A DNA stretch of 64,000 nt from Pelagibius sp040217155 (GCA_040217155.1 JAVJNS010000026.1:248001-312000), one strand, 5' to 3'; numbered from the stretch's first letter, positions 44,805 to 54,466 are shown. The notes: generated from the letters alone by a model not told the origin. Translations and numbers: made by a program.

Positions 44805-45931
44805 GCGCGGCGTCCGGAAACGTTCCCCGCTGGGTCGATGTCGGCCTGATCCCGCTGGTCAATATCGCGCTGGCCTTTCTGGTTTCGGGCGGCATCCTCT
44901 GGGCCATCGACGTCGATCCCCTCTTGGCGGTGGAGATCATTCTTTACGGTGCCTTCGGTTACGACGTCGCTATCGGTTACACCCTTTACTACACCACCAA
45001 CTTCGTCTTCACCGGCCTTGCCGTGGCGGTCGCCTTTCACGCCGGCCTTTTCAACATCGGCGGTGAGGGCCAGGCCTATATCGGCGGCCTTGGCGTCGGC
45101 CTTGGAATTTTACTGTTCGACAGCAGCCTGCCGCTGTTCCTTATCGTGCCGCTGTCAGTCCTGTTGGCCGCCGCTTTCGGGGCCGCCTGGGCGGCGGTCC
45201 CCGCTTACCTGCAGGCCTATCGCGGAAGCCATATCGTCATCACCACCATCATGTTCAATTTCATCGCCTCGGCGTTGATGGTCTACCTGATGGTGAACGT
45301 GCTGATCCAGCCGGGGTCCATGTCGCCGGAAAGCCGCGAGTTCGCGCCTTCGGGCCAACTGCCGTTCATGCATGAGATCTTCGGCTGGTTCGGCGTCAAG
45401 GTGACGCCCTCGCCACTGAACCTCTCCGTGGTCTGGGCGGTGACCTGCTGCTTCCTGGTCTGGGCGTTCATCTGGCGGACCCGCTGGGGCTACGAAATCC
45501 GCACCGTCGGCGCCAACGAGACCGCGGCGATCTATGCCGGCATCAAACCGCGCAGGGTGATCATGCTGGCGATGTGTGTCTCCGGCGGTCTGGCCGGCTT
45601 CGTCGGCATCAACGAAGTGATGGGCGTGCATCACCGCCTGTTGCTGAACTTCACCGCCGGCTACGGCTTCACCGGCATTGCCGTTGCACTGATGGGGCGC
45701 AACCACCCCATCGGCATTGTGTTGGCGAGCCTGCTGTTCGGCATGCTCTACCAGGGCGGCGCCGAGCTGGCTTTCGAAGAGCCCAAGGTCACCCGCGAGA
45801 TGGTGGTCACCATTCAGGGTCTGGTAATCCTGTTCTCGGGTGCCTTGGCCTACATGATGAAGGGGCCGGTGGAGCGGGCCTATCTGAAGATCTTCCGTGG
45901 CCGCCAGATCGCTGCGGCGCAGGAAGGCTAG
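44801..45931 (+). CDS. Nucleoside ABC transporter permease 1
   Basis: This 376-residue inner-membrane permease of the BPD_transp_2 type (NupP/RbsC-like) contains about ten hydrophobic helices. Family hallmarks include FNIGGEGQAYIGG near residue 85 and ANETAAIYAGI near 241. It starts with ATG overlapping the ATPase stop. Together with the second permease it forms the channel for nucleosides. Confidence 0.93.
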   Translation: MSAASGNVPRWVDVGLIPLVNIALAFLVSGGILWAIDVDPLLAVEIILYGAFGYDVAIGYTLYYTTNFVFTGLAVAVAFHAGLFNIGGEGQAYIGGLGVGLGILLFDSSLPLFLIVPLSVLLAAAFGAAWAAVPAYLQAYRGSHIVITTIMFNFIASALMVYLMVNVLIQPGSMSPESREFAPSGQLPFMHEIFGWFGVKVTPSPLNLSVVWAVTCCFLVWAFIWRTRWGYEIRTVGANETAAIYAGIKPRRVIMLAMCVSGGLAGFVGINEVMGVHHRLLLNFTAGYGFTGIAVALMGRNHPIGIVLASLLFGMLYQGGAELAFEEPKVTREMVVTIQGLVILFSGALAYMMKGPVERAYLKIFRGRQIAAAQEG

Positions 45932-45937
45932 CGCGCC

Positions 45938-46912
45938 ATGTCGGAGATGCTGTTCACTCTACTGCTGACCTTCGATGCCACGCTGCGCGTGGCGACGCCG
46001 CTGGTGTTTTGTGCCATGGCCGGCCTGTTTTCCGAGCGCTCCGGCGTCATCGACATCAGCCTGGAGGGCAAGATGCTGGCGGCGGCCTTCGCGGCGGCCA
46101 GCATGGCGGCGGTCACCGGCTCCGCGTGGCTCGCATTGGGCGCCGGCATTGTGGTGTCCGTGTCCCTCGCACTGCTGCACGGCTTTGCCTGCATCACCCA
46201 CCGTGGCGACCAGGTGGTCAGCGGCGTCGCCATTAACATCCTGGTTTCGGGCCTGACCGTGGTGCTGGGCATTGCCTGGTTCTCGCGCGGCGGCCAGACG
46301 CCCTCGGTGCCCAATACATCGCGCTTTACGCCCCTCACCTGGCCAGGGGCGGAGACGCTGGCGGATGTGCCGGTCGTGGGGGCGATCTACAGCGAATTGC
46401 TGTCGGGCCACAACCTGCTGGTCTACGTCGCCTTCGCCATGGTGCCGCTGACCTGGTGGGTGGTGTACCGCACCCGTTTCGGCCTGCGCCTGCGCGCAGT
46501 GGGCGAAAACCCCGATGCCGTCGATACCGCCGGCATCTCCGTGGCGCGTCTGCGCTACAGCGCCGTCTTCTGTGCCGGTGTGCTGACCGGTTTTGCCGGG
46601 ACCTATCTTTCTATTGCCCAGAATGCGGCCTTCGTGCGCGAGATGACGGCGGGCCAGGGCTATATCGCGCTGGCGGCGCTGATCTTCGGCAAGTGGCGGC
46701 CGGTTCCGGCGATGCTGGCCTGCCTGATGTTCGGCTTTCTCGATGCCACCGCCATTCGATTGCAAGGTGTCGTCCTGCCGATTATCGGGCCGATCCCGGT
46801 GCAGTTGATCCAGGCGCTGCCGTATGTGATGACGGTGGTGCTGCTGGCCGGTTTCATCGGCCGCGCCGTGGCGCCCAAGGCTATCGGCCGGCCCTATGTG
46901 AAGGAACGCTAG
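45938..46912 (+). CDS. Nucleoside ABC transporter permease 2
   Basis: This 324-residue inner-membrane permease of the same family lies 6 bp after the first. Hydrophobic helices recur through the protein. FSERSGVIDISLEGKMLAAAFAA near the start and RAVGENPDAVDTAGI near 190 are typical of the second permease in BMP-type nucleoside importers. It is followed closely by cytidine deaminase, tying transport to catabolism. Confidence 0.93.
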   Translation: MSEMLFTLLLTFDATLRVATPLVFCAMAGLFSERSGVIDISLEGKMLAAAFAAASMAAVTGSAWLALGAGIVVSVSLALLHGFACITHRGDQVVSGVAINILVSGLTVVLGIAWFSRGGQTPSVPNTSRFTPLTWPGAETLADVPVVGAIYSELLSGHNLLVYVAFAMVPLTWWVVYRTRFGLRLRAVGENPDAVDTAGISVARLRYSAVFCAGVLTGFAGTYLSIAQNAAFVREMTAGQGYIALAALIFGKWRPVPAMLACLMFGFLDATAIRLQGVVLPIIGPIPVQLIQALPYVMTVVLLAGFIGRAVAPKAIGRPYVKER

Positions 46913-46948
46913 ATTGCATCCCGGCATTACAGGCAAGCGAGGACAATT

Positions 46949-47344
46949 GTGAGCGCGGATCTCATCGATGCGGCGATCGCCGCTATGGCCAAGGCTCACG
47001 CACCCTACTCGAAATTTTGCGTCGGCGCCGCGCTGCGTGGCGCCAGCGGCAAGGTCTACGCCGGTTGCAATGTGGAGAACGCGTCCTATCCTGAGGGCTG
47101 CTGCGCTGAAACCTCGGCCATTTCGGCTTTGGTGATGGGCGGCGAGGCGCGTGTGGTCGAAGTTGCCGTGGCAGGCGCCGGGGACATGCTGGTGACACCC
47201 TGTGGCGGTTGCCGGCAGCGGCTGCGCGAGTTCGCCGACGCGGGCGTTGAAATCCATATCTGCGGGCCTCAAGGCCTCCGCAAGACCGTGACCCTGGGGG
47301 AGCTCCTGCCGCTCTCTTTCGGTCCTGACCATCTCAAGGGATGA
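46949..47344 (+). CDS. cdd: Cytidine deaminase
   Basis: This 131-residue tetrameric-type deaminase turns (deoxy)cytidine into (deoxy)uridine. Zinc ligands and catalytic Glu are in CAETSA near residue 52 (first Cys and Glu) and PCGGCRQ near 87 (two Cys). It starts with GTG and is co-transcribed with the importer. The stop overlaps the purine nucleoside phosphorylase start, showing translational coupling. Confidence 0.95.
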   Translation: MSADLIDAAIAAMAKAHAPYSKFCVGAALRGASGKVYAGCNVENASYPEGCCAETSAISALVMGGEARVVEVAVAGAGDMLVTPCGGCRQRLREFADAGVEIHICGPQGLRKTVTLGELLPLSFGPDHLKG

Positions 47345-48168
47345 GAGAGCCGGACATGTTCGAGGCGGCGGCCGCTACGGCGGCCATGATCCGCAAGAAA
47401 AGCACCGAGGCACCCGAAGTGGCGCTGGTGTTGGGGTCCGGCCTCGGCGCGGTGGCCGAGGCCGTGGCGCAGCCGACAACGCTGGACTATTCAGATCTAC
47501 CCGGGTTTCCCCAACCCTCGGTTGCCGGACACGGCGGCAGCCTGATCCTCGGGCGCCTGGCCGGCCGCCCGGTGGCGGTGATGCAGGGCCGCGCGCACTA
47601 TTACGAGAGCGGCCGGGCCGATGGCATGAACCTGGCGTTGGCGATACTGAAGGAACTGGGCTGCAAGCACCTGATCCTGACCAATGCGGCCGGCAGTCTG
47701 CGCGACGACGTTGGGCCGGGGCGCCTGCTGCTGCTGCGCGACCACATCAACTTCGCCGGAGTGTCGCCGCTCTTCGGCATGAAAGGCAACGAGCGCTTTG
47801 TCGATCTGGTCGACGCCTACGATCCACCGTCGCGGGCGCGGATGCTGGAGCTCTCGCGGTGTCTTGGCATCAAACTCGCCGAGGGGGTCTACGTGTGGTT
47901 TTGCGGACCACATTTCGAGACCCCGGCCGAGATTGTGGCTGCACGGGTTCTGGGTGGCGACGCGGTCGGCATGTCCACAGTGCCGGAAGTGATCGTCGCC
48001 CGCCTGCTCGGCCTCAAGGTGACGGCGGTCTCGATGATCACCAACCTGGCCGCGGGCATGTCGGCAGAGCCACTGTCGCACGACCAGACCATGCGCCACG
48101 CCTCGGCTGCGGCTCACGATGTGACCCGGCTGCTGACAGCTTTCCTGGAGGAATTGCCCGGTGACTGA
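47341..48168 (+). CDS. punA: Purine-nucleoside phosphorylase
   Basis: This 275-residue trimeric-class (PNP family 2) phosphorylase splits purine nucleosides with phosphate to base and pentose 1-phosphate. Key segments are VLGSGLGAVAE near residue 31 and HGGSLILGRLAGRPVAVMQGRAHYYE near 63 (phosphate His/Arg region). ITNLAAGMS near 233 includes the base-contact Asn. It starts at ATG overlapping the cdd stop and ends inside the deoC start. It supplies deoxyribose 1-phosphate to the next enzymes. Confidence 0.93.
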   Translation: MREPDMFEAAAATAAMIRKKSTEAPEVALVLGSGLGAVAEAVAQPTTLDYSDLPGFPQPSVAGHGGSLILGRLAGRPVAVMQGRAHYYESGRADGMNLALAILKELGCKHLILTNAAGSLRDDVGPGRLLLLRDHINFAGVSPLFGMKGNERFVDLVDAYDPPSRARMLELSRCLGIKLAEGVYVWFCGPHFETPAEIVAARVLGGDAVGMSTVPEVIVARLLGLKVTAVSMITNLAAGMSAEPLSHDQTMRHASAAAHDVTRLLTAFLEELPGD

Positions 48169-48952
48169 GGATGCTGAAGCTTTGAGGGCCGTGGCCAAGC
48201 GCGCCCTCGGCCTGCTTGACCTGACGAGCCTCAATGACGCCGACGACGATGCCGCCGTGGCCGCACTCTGCAACCGCGCGGCATCCGCTGCCGGTCCCGT
48301 GGCGGCTGTGTGCATTTGGCCGCGCTTTGTCACCCAGGCGCGCAGCCTGTTGGAACACAGTGGCGTGCGCGTTGCCGCGGTCGCCAATTTTCCGGCCGGC
48401 GGCGACGACATCGCCGCCGCGGTCAGGGAGACCGAAGACATCGTCAACCAGGGCGCCGATGAGGTCGACCTGGTGATGCCCTACAGCCGGTGGCTGGGCG
48501 GAGACACCGCCGTGGTGCGCGACATGATCGCGGCCTGCAAGGCCGCTTGCGGCGCCAGGTCGTTGTTGAAGGTCATCTTGGAAACTGGCCGCCTGGGCGA
48601 AGCGAGAAATATCTATGCCGCCAGCCGAGACGCGATCGGGGCCGGCGCCGACTACATCAAGACCTCCACCGGCAAGATCGAGGTCTCGGCGACTCCCGAG
48701 GCCGCCGAAGTCATGCTGCAAGCCATCAGGGATTGTGGCTCTTCCGGCGGCCGGGACGTCGGTTTCAAGGCCGCCGGTGGTATCCGCGACACCGCGACCG
48801 CCGCCGCCTATCTGGCACAGGCCGACCGCATCATGGGTCCGGCCTGGGCCGACGCCCGGCATTTCCGCTTCGGCGCCAGCGGCCTGCTGGACGATCTACT
48901 CTCGGTGTTGGGCGTCGTCCCCGGGCCGGCCAAGACGACACCGGGCTACTGA
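48161..48952 (+). CDS. deoC: Deoxyribose-phosphate aldolase
   Basis: This 263-residue class I aldolase cleaves deoxyribose 5-phosphate to acetaldehyde and glyceraldehyde 3-phosphate. The Schiff-base lysine region is YIKTSTGKIEVSAT near residue 164, with a second lysine in VGFKAAGGIRD near 205. Typical length is about 250. The GTG start overlaps the upstream gene's stop by 8 bp. It completes the deoxynucleoside breakdown arm. Confidence 0.94.
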   Translation: MTEDAEALRAVAKRALGLLDLTSLNDADDDAAVAALCNRAASAAGPVAAVCIWPRFVTQARSLLEHSGVRVAAVANFPAGGDDIAAAVRETEDIVNQGADEVDLVMPYSRWLGGDTAVVRDMIAACKAACGARSLLKVILETGRLGEARNIYAASRDAIGAGADYIKTSTGKIEVSATPEAAEVMLQAIRDCGSSGGRDVGFKAAGGIRDTATAAAYLAQADRIMGPAWADARHFRFGASGLLDDLLSVLGVVPGPAKTTPGY

Positions 48953-50286
48953 TGGGGTTCCTGCCGCAGGAGGTCATTCGGCGGAAACGCGACGGCGAAC
49001 CGCTGACGGCGGCTGAAATCGAAGCCTTCGTTGCCGGTATCGGCGACGGCAGCCTCGGCGACGGACAGCTTGGCGCCTTTGCCATGGCGGTCTTCCTGCG
49101 CGGCATGACGGCGGGCGAGACCGTGGCCTTGACCCGTGCCATGACGGCGAGCGGTCGGCGCATCGCGTGGCGCTCGCAAGACCTGTCCGGGCCGATCCTC
49201 GACAAGCACTCGACCGGTGGCGTCGGCGACAAAGTGAGCCTGCTTCTGGCTCCCATCCTGGCGGCCTGCGGGGCATTTGTGCCGATGGTCTCCGGTCGTG
49301 GCCTGGGGCACACCGGCGGCACCCTGGACAAGCTGGAGTCCATTCCCGGCTATGACACCGCGCCGCAGGTCGAACGTTTCCAGAAAGTGGTAGCGGATAC
49401 CGGCTGCGCCATCATCGGCCAGACCGCCGACCTGGCCCCGGCCGACCGGCGGCTCTATGCCGTGCGCGACGTCACCGCCACAGTGGAGTCGATTCCCCTG
49501 ATCACGGCTTCGATCCTGTCCAAGAAGCTGGCCGCCGGCCTCGACGGCTTGGTGATGGACGTAAAGTGCGGCAATGGCGCCTTTGCCGCGACCGCGGACA
49601 GGGCCCGCGATCTGGCGGAGAGTATCGTTTCGGTCGCGGTTGGCGCGGGTCTGCCGGCCACGGCGCTCATCACCGACATGAATCAGCCCTTGGGGCGCGC
49701 CGCCGGTAATGCGCTGGAAGTAAATGAGACGGTCGAGATGCTGACCGGCGGGGCCGCCGATCCCAGGCTCCGCGAGGTCGTGCTCGCCCTGGCTGTCGAA
49801 ATGCTGCTGATCGGCGGCTTGGCCGATGACGCGATCGATGCGGCCACCAAGGCGGAGACGGCCTTGACCTCCGGCCGTGCCGCCGAGCGCTTTGCCGCCA
49901 TGGTGGCCGCCCTTGGGGGGCCGTCAGACCTCCTCGAACGGTCCTCCGAGCTACTGCCGCGCGCACCGGTACGCCGGGCGGTGCAAGCCAAGGCGGCCGG
50001 CGTGGTCAGTGCCTGCGATACCCGCGCGATCGGCCTGGCGGTCATCGAACTGGGCGGGGGGCGCCGCCGCGTCGAGGACCGGGTCGATCCGGCGGTCGGC
50101 ATCGACGAGATTCTGCCGCTGGGCCAGGTGGTTTCCAAATCGGATCCCATCGCCGTGATCCATGCCGCCGACGAGGCCTCGGCCGAGGCCGTGGCGGCGC
50201 TCTTGCAGAAGGCCTTCAAGATCGGTCAGACTGATGGCGAGATAGCGCCTGTCGTCCAGCAGCGCATCACTGCGGAGGACATTTAA
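48952..50286 (+). CDS. deoA: Thymidine (pyrimidine-nucleoside) phosphorylase
   Basis: This 444-residue enzyme phosphorolyses thymidine or other pyrimidine nucleosides to base and (deoxy)ribose 1-phosphate. It shows the family signature DKHSTGGVGDKVSL near residue 84, SGRGLGHTGGTLDKLES near 113, and KKLAAGLDGLVMDVKCGNGAF near 189. The start ATG overlaps the deoC stop (TGATG). It works directly with the upstream nucleoside importer. Confidence 0.95.
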   Translation: MGFLPQEVIRRKRDGEPLTAAEIEAFVAGIGDGSLGDGQLGAFAMAVFLRGMTAGETVALTRAMTASGRRIAWRSQDLSGPILDKHSTGGVGDKVSLLLAPILAACGAFVPMVSGRGLGHTGGTLDKLESIPGYDTAPQVERFQKVVADTGCAIIGQTADLAPADRRLYAVRDVTATVESIPLITASILSKKLAAGLDGLVMDVKCGNGAFAATADRARDLAESIVSVAVGAGLPATALITDMNQPLGRAAGNALEVNETVEMLTGGAADPRLREVVLALAVEMLLIGGLADDAIDAATKAETALTSGRAAERFAAMVAALGGPSDLLERSSELLPRAPVRRAVQAKAAGVVSACDTRAIGLAVIELGGGRRRVEDRVDPAVGIDEILPLGQVVSKSDPIAVIHAADEASAEAVAALLQKAFKIGQTDGEIAPVVQQRITAEDI

Positions 50287-50291
50287 GAGCG

Positions 50292-51194
50292 ATGTTCGCC
50301 CCGAGAACGGCCAACCAAGGTCTGGAAGCCGAGCGGTTCCCCGCGCCGGTTGACGGGCGCCTGACAGCCGAGATGCGCGCCGCCTTCGCCCGCGACGGAT
50401 TTCTGGTTCTGGAAGACATGGTCGCCGCGGCTGACTGCGATGTCCTCATGAGCCGCGCCAGGGAACTGGTCGAGGCCTTCGACGCCGCTAGCGTCGCCAG
50501 CGTTTTCTCGACCCGCGGGCAGGTGCACGGGCGAGATGCCTACTTCCAGGGCTCCGGCGACAGGATCAGATTCTTCTTTGAGGAGGAGGCTTTCGACGAA
50601 GCCGGCCGGCTGCGCCAGGACAAGCGTCTTTCGATCAACAAGTTCGGCCATGCCCAGCACGATCTCGATCCGGTCTTCGCGCGCTTCTCGCGCCTGCCGC
50701 AGTTGGCCGGTTTGGCCCGGGCTCTGGAACTCGCCGACCCGCGTCTGCTGCAGTCGATGTATATTTTCAAGCAGCCCCGCATCGGCGGCGAGGTCGGCTG
50801 GCACCAGGATTCGACCTTTCTCTATACCGAGCCGCTGAGCGTCGTCGGCCTGTGGTTTGCCCTGGAGGATGCGACCCTGGAGAACGGCTGTCTTTGGGCG
50901 CTGCCGGGCGGACACCGCGGCCCGCTGCGCGAGCGCTGGCGCCGCCAGGGTGGGCGTTTGGTCATGCAGCGACTCGACGATGCGCCCTGGCCGGAGGCGG
51001 AGGCTGTGCCGTTGCAAGCGCGCAAAGGCGCTCTGGTGGTGTTGCATGGCAAGCTGCCCCACGGCAGCGCGCCCAACCGTTCGGAGCGCTCACGCCAAGC
51101 CTATACTCTACACCTGATCGACGGCGCCTGCCGCTATCCTGAAGACAACTGGCTGCAGCGCGGAGCCGATATGCCGCTGCGCGGTTTCGGCTAA
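50292..51194 (+). CDS. Phytanoyl-CoA dioxygenase (PhyH) family protein in nucleoside operon
   Basis: This 300-residue Fe(II)/2-oxoglutarate oxygenase has iron ligands in WHQDSTF near residue 176 and a distal His in LPHGSAPNRSERSRQAY, with the Arg for 2-oxoglutarate. It follows deoA by 5 bp and precedes the 5'-nucleotidase, so it is co-expressed with nucleoside genes. A PhyH enzyme here is unusual and may hydroxylate a nucleoside, base or methylated sugar before or after cleavage. The substrate is unproven. Confidence 0.87.
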   Translation: MFAPRTANQGLEAERFPAPVDGRLTAEMRAAFARDGFLVLEDMVAAADCDVLMSRARELVEAFDAASVASVFSTRGQVHGRDAYFQGSGDRIRFFFEEEAFDEAGRLRQDKRLSINKFGHAQHDLDPVFARFSRLPQLAGLARALELADPRLLQSMYIFKQPRIGGEVGWHQDSTFLYTEPLSVVGLWFALEDATLENGCLWALPGGHRGPLRERWRRQGGRLVMQRLDDAPWPEAEAVPLQARKGALVVLHGKLPHGSAPNRSERSRQAYTLHLIDGACRYPEDNWLQRGADMPLRGFG

Positions 51195-51270
51195 GATGCG
51201 TTTTCGGCGGGCGCGCAGCCCCTTTGAAGAGCTGCCAACGAAGACCGTAATTGATGAGGAGAAGAAAGAG

Positions 51271-52794
51271 ATGTTAGGGCAGAGAATTACAGGGATTTTC
51301 GGCGCTACCCTGCTGGCTGCCGTGCTGTCCGCCACGCTGGCCGCGCCGGCGGCGGCGGAGCCAGTCAAAGTGACCTTGCTGCACATCAACGATTTCGACC
51401 GCATCGAGGATTCGAAGGATCGCGGCGGGCTCGCCCGCCTCATGACCCTGGTGAACCGGGAGCGCGCTGCGGCCGACCATGCGATCTTCACTCACGGCGG
51501 CGATACCATCTCCCCGTCCCTGCTGTCGGGCTTCGACAAGGGCGCGCACATGATCGACCTCTTCAACGAGGCCGAACTCGACCTTATGGTGCTGGGCAAT
51601 CACGAGTTCGACTTCGGTGTGGCGGTGACGCGCGAGCGAGTGTCTGAAGCGCGCTTCCCGATTCTCGGCGCCAATACGGTCGATTCCACGGGGACGCTGA
51701 TCGACGGCACGCTGGCCACCTGGACCGCCGAGGCGGGCCCCTACACGATCGGCTTTATCGGCCTGACCACCCCGGAAACGCCGGAGATCTCCAGCGCCGA
51801 GGGCGTCACGTTCAAACCGCTGCTCGAGACCGCCCGCGGCCTCAGCGACAACTTGCGCGAAAACGGTGCCGATCTGGTCGTGGCCCTGGCACACACTGGA
51901 ATCGCCGAAGATCTGCAACTGGTGAACGGCGACAGCGGCATCGACGTACTGCTGTCCGGCCACGACCATCTGCAGATCACCTATTACAATGGTCAGCGCG
52001 CGTTTGTGGAATCCGGCTCCCAGGGCGAGAACCTTATGGTGGTCGAGGTGACCATGGACACTGTGGAAAGCCGCGGCAGTCAGGTTTTCACCTGGACGCC
52101 GCAGTTCCGCATTCTCTCGACCCAGGGTGTCGAGCCGGAACCGGTCATGGCGGCCAAGGTGCAGACCTATCTCGACCAACTGAGCAAGGAGTTGGACGTG
52201 GCGCTCGGCAAGTCGGTGACGCCGCTGGACAGCCGCCGCGCCTCGGTGCGCGGACAGGAGACCGCCATCGGCAACCTCATCGCCGATGCCATGCGTCAGG
52301 GCGTGAAGGCCGACGTGGCGCTCACCAACGGCGGCGGGATCCGCGGCGACAAGACTTATGAAGCCGGCGTCACCCTGACCCGACGTGACATTCAGTCGGA
52401 ACTGCCTTTCGGCAATCGCACGGTGAAGCTGGAACTCTCTGGCGCGCAGCTGCGCGAAGCCCTGGAACACGGCGTCAGCAAGGTGGAGGAGGGCGCGGGA
52501 CGTTTCCCCAGCGTTTCCGGCCTGACGGTGTCCTGGAGCCGCAATGCCCCGGCAGGCCAGCGGGTGAGAGAGGTAATGGTCAACGGCAAGCCGCTGGATC
52601 CAAAGGCCATCTATACCCTGGCGACCAACGATTTCGTTGCCAAGGGCGGTGACGGCTACTCCGTCTTTACCGAAACCAGGACGCTGATCGACGGCGACGC
52701 CGCCAAGTACATGGCCTCCATGGTCATGGACTTCGTCGCCGCGGCCGGTGAGGTGGCCCCGAAGGTCGAGGGCCGCGTCAAAGAGGTGGAGTGA
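51271..52794 (+). CDS. 5'-nucleotidase/metallophosphoesterase, periplasmic
   Basis: This 507-residue protein has a signal peptide (about 1-26) followed by an N-terminal metallophosphoesterase domain and a C-terminal 5'-nucleotidase domain. Metal-site motifs are LLHINDFDRIE, GGDTISPS, LGNHEFDFG (catalytic His) and SGHDHLQ. The substrate-binding segment TNGGGIRGD lies near residue 362. It dephosphorylates nucleotides in the periplasm, giving nucleosides for the importer encoded upstream. The start at 51271 follows GAGGAGAAG; the longer frame upstream lacks a signal peptide. Confidence 0.93.
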   Translation: MLGQRITGIFGATLLAAVLSATLAAPAAAEPVKVTLLHINDFDRIEDSKDRGGLARLMTLVNRERAAADHAIFTHGGDTISPSLLSGFDKGAHMIDLFNEAELDLMVLGNHEFDFGVAVTRERVSEARFPILGANTVDSTGTLIDGTLATWTAEAGPYTIGFIGLTTPETPEISSAEGVTFKPLLETARGLSDNLRENGADLVVALAHTGIAEDLQLVNGDSGIDVLLSGHDHLQITYYNGQRAFVESGSQGENLMVVEVTMDTVESRGSQVFTWTPQFRILSTQGVEPEPVMAAKVQTYLDQLSKELDVALGKSVTPLDSRRASVRGQETAIGNLIADAMRQGVKADVALTNGGGIRGDKTYEAGVTLTRRDIQSELPFGNRTVKLELSGAQLREALEHGVSKVEEGAGRFPSVSGLTVSWSRNAPAGQRVREVMVNGKPLDPKAIYTLATNDFVAKGGDGYSVFTETRTLIDGDAAKYMASMVMDFVAAAGEVAPKVEGRVKEVE

Positions 52795-52861
52795 GAGAAA
52801 AGTCTAGAGACCGACTTCCTGCGTCGGGACGGCTTCATCGAAGTCTCAACAGCGGTAGGTC

Positions 52862-53175
52862 GGTTTCGATATCGAGCGCTCCGGTCTGGCCGGTCATTTC
52901 GAGCAGGTAGAAGCGTGCCGCGCAAGGATGCCATTGTGTACCGCGCCGCCTTTGAGCGTCACGACGTCGACCCGGCGCGCACGGTGATGGTCGGCAACTC
53001 CATGCCCTCGGACGTGCTGCCCATCTCGGAGCTCGGCGGCCACGGCATCCATGTGCCCTATGCCCTGCTCTGGGCGCACGAGGCCCACGGCGAGGATCCG
53101 GTCAGCGAGCGCTTCCACCGCCTGGAGCGCCTGAACGGCCTGCCCGGCCTGCTGGAGCGGCTGACTCGCCGCTGA
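52862..53175 (+). pseudogene. Truncated and frameshifted HAD hydrolase remnant
   Basis: Only the C-terminal part of a HAD-family hydrolase remains. Frame one encodes a segment ending HFEQVE (to about 52912). After a one-base shift the next frame continues PRKDAIVYRAAF and MVGNSMPSDVLPI, which holds the motif IV aspartates (normally GNS.. then D). The N-terminal half with motif I is absent. The open frame 52915-53175 could be translated from GTG but would be inactive. Confidence 0.7.
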
Positions 53176-53236
53176 CGGCCCACTACCGGGCGGCGAGGCA
53201 GGTTGGCGGAAAAACCGGGGCGTGCTATGCGCGGGG

Positions 53237-53989
53237 ATGCTCGCCACCCTGCCCGATTCGACGACCCTCGCATTCCTGCTCCTCGGTTCCCTGACGGCGG
53301 GCTTCGTCACCGGCTTTGCCGGCTTCGGCACCGGCCTGGTAGCCTCCGGGTTCTGGTTTCATGTCTTGCCGCCTGTCATCGTCCCGCCGTTGGTGGTCAT
53401 GGCCTCGGTAACCGGACAGTTGGTCAGCCTGGCGGGCCTGCGCCCCAAGTTCGACTGGCGCCGTGCGTTGCCCTATCTCATCGGCGGCGGCCTCGGCGTG
53501 CCCTTCGGCGTGGCGGCACTGACCCAGACTTCGCCGGAACTGCTGCGGTTTTGCGTCGGCTTATTCCTCGTCACCTATTCATTCAGCCAGTTCTGCGGAC
53601 TACCGCGGCTCAACATCGGCAGCTGGGGCGGCCGGCCGGCAGATGCCACTGTCGGGGTGGGTGGCGGCGTCCTCGGCGGCTTTGCCGGCCTGTCGGGCCC
53701 TTTGCCGCTCATTTGGCTGCAACTGCGCGGCGGCGCCTCGGCTGACCAGCGGGCTGTCTATCAGCCGTTCAATCTTGTCGTGCTGGCCCTGGCCGGCGTC
53801 GCCATGGCGGCGGCCGGACGGGTCGACGGTGCCGTCCTCGAGTCACTGACTTTGGCGGTACCGGGCACGGCCTTGGGTGCCTGGCTTGGCGCCCGCCTCT
53901 ATCGCAGAGCCAGCGAAAAGACATTCCGCAACGTGGTCCAGGCGCTGTTGCTGCTGTCCGGCGCGATGTTGATTGTAGAGAACCTTTGA
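53237..53989 (+). CDS. TauE/SafE-family sulfite or sulfonate exporter
   Basis: This 250-residue membrane protein of the TauE/SafE family has about eight hydrophobic helices. It shows the family-typical GFAGFGTGLVASGFWF at the start and a second repeat-like VGGGVLGGFAGLSGPLPLIWLQLRG in the middle. The start ATG at 53237 is preferred; a GTG at 53222 gives five more residues. It stands between gene remnants and has no obvious operon partner. The substrate, an anion such as sulfite or sulfoacetate, cannot be fixed. Confidence 0.88.
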   Translation: MLATLPDSTTLAFLLLGSLTAGFVTGFAGFGTGLVASGFWFHVLPPVIVPPLVVMASVTGQLVSLAGLRPKFDWRRALPYLIGGGLGVPFGVAALTQTSPELLRFCVGLFLVTYSFSQFCGLPRLNIGSWGGRPADATVGVGGGVLGGFAGLSGPLPLIWLQLRGGASADQRAVYQPFNLVVLALAGVAMAAAGRVDGAVLESLTLAVPGTALGAWLGARLYRRASEKTFRNVVQALLLLSGAMLIVENL

Positions 53990-54040
53990 AGGCCTTGGTT
54001 CCAGCGCTAGACTGTGCCGTTCCAGGACGGGAAGAGTACC

Positions 54041-54466
54041 ATGCGTCACCACGGCGGCTGCCATTGCGGCGCCATAACAATGAGCTACGAGAGTGAGGTC
54101 GCGCCGGAAGCGACCGAAGTGCGGGCCTGCCTCTGCAGTTTTTGCCGCAAGCACAGCTCCCGTGCCGTGTCCGATGCGGCGGGAAAGCTCGTAGTAACGC
54201 TGCATGACGAAGCGGTCGTGCAGCGTTACAGCTTCGGCCTCAGGACCGCCGACTATCTTCTCTGTGGGCGCTGCGGTGTCTATCTGGCGGCGGTGCTAGC
54301 CGATGGCGGCCAGCTCAACGGCATCGTCATCGTCAACGCACTGGAGGATGCCGAGTCGTTCATCCAGGCGCCGAAGCCGGCCGATTACTCTGGCGAGGAT
54401 GAAGTGGCCCGCCGCAAGCGCCGCCGCGAGCGATGGACCCCGGCTGAAGTTATTATCGCATCCTAG
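54041..54466 (+). CDS. GFA/CENP-V family zinc protein
   Basis: This 141-residue protein of the GFA family (glutathione-dependent formaldehyde-activating-enzyme-like) shows zinc-binding cysteines in CHCGAI near residue 7, CLCSFCRK near 33, and CGRCGVY near 76. Family members catalyse S-hydroxymethylglutathione formation or only share the fold; which applies here is unknown. The start at 54041 gives the standard GGCHCG opening. It is intact although both neighbours downstream are fragments. Confidence 0.85.
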   Translation: MRHHGGCHCGAITMSYESEVAPEATEVRACLCSFCRKHSSRAVSDAAGKLVVTLHDEAVVQRYSFGLRTADYLLCGRCGVYLAAVLADGGQLNGIVIVNALEDAESFIQAPKPADYSGEDEVARRKRRRERWTPAEVIIAS

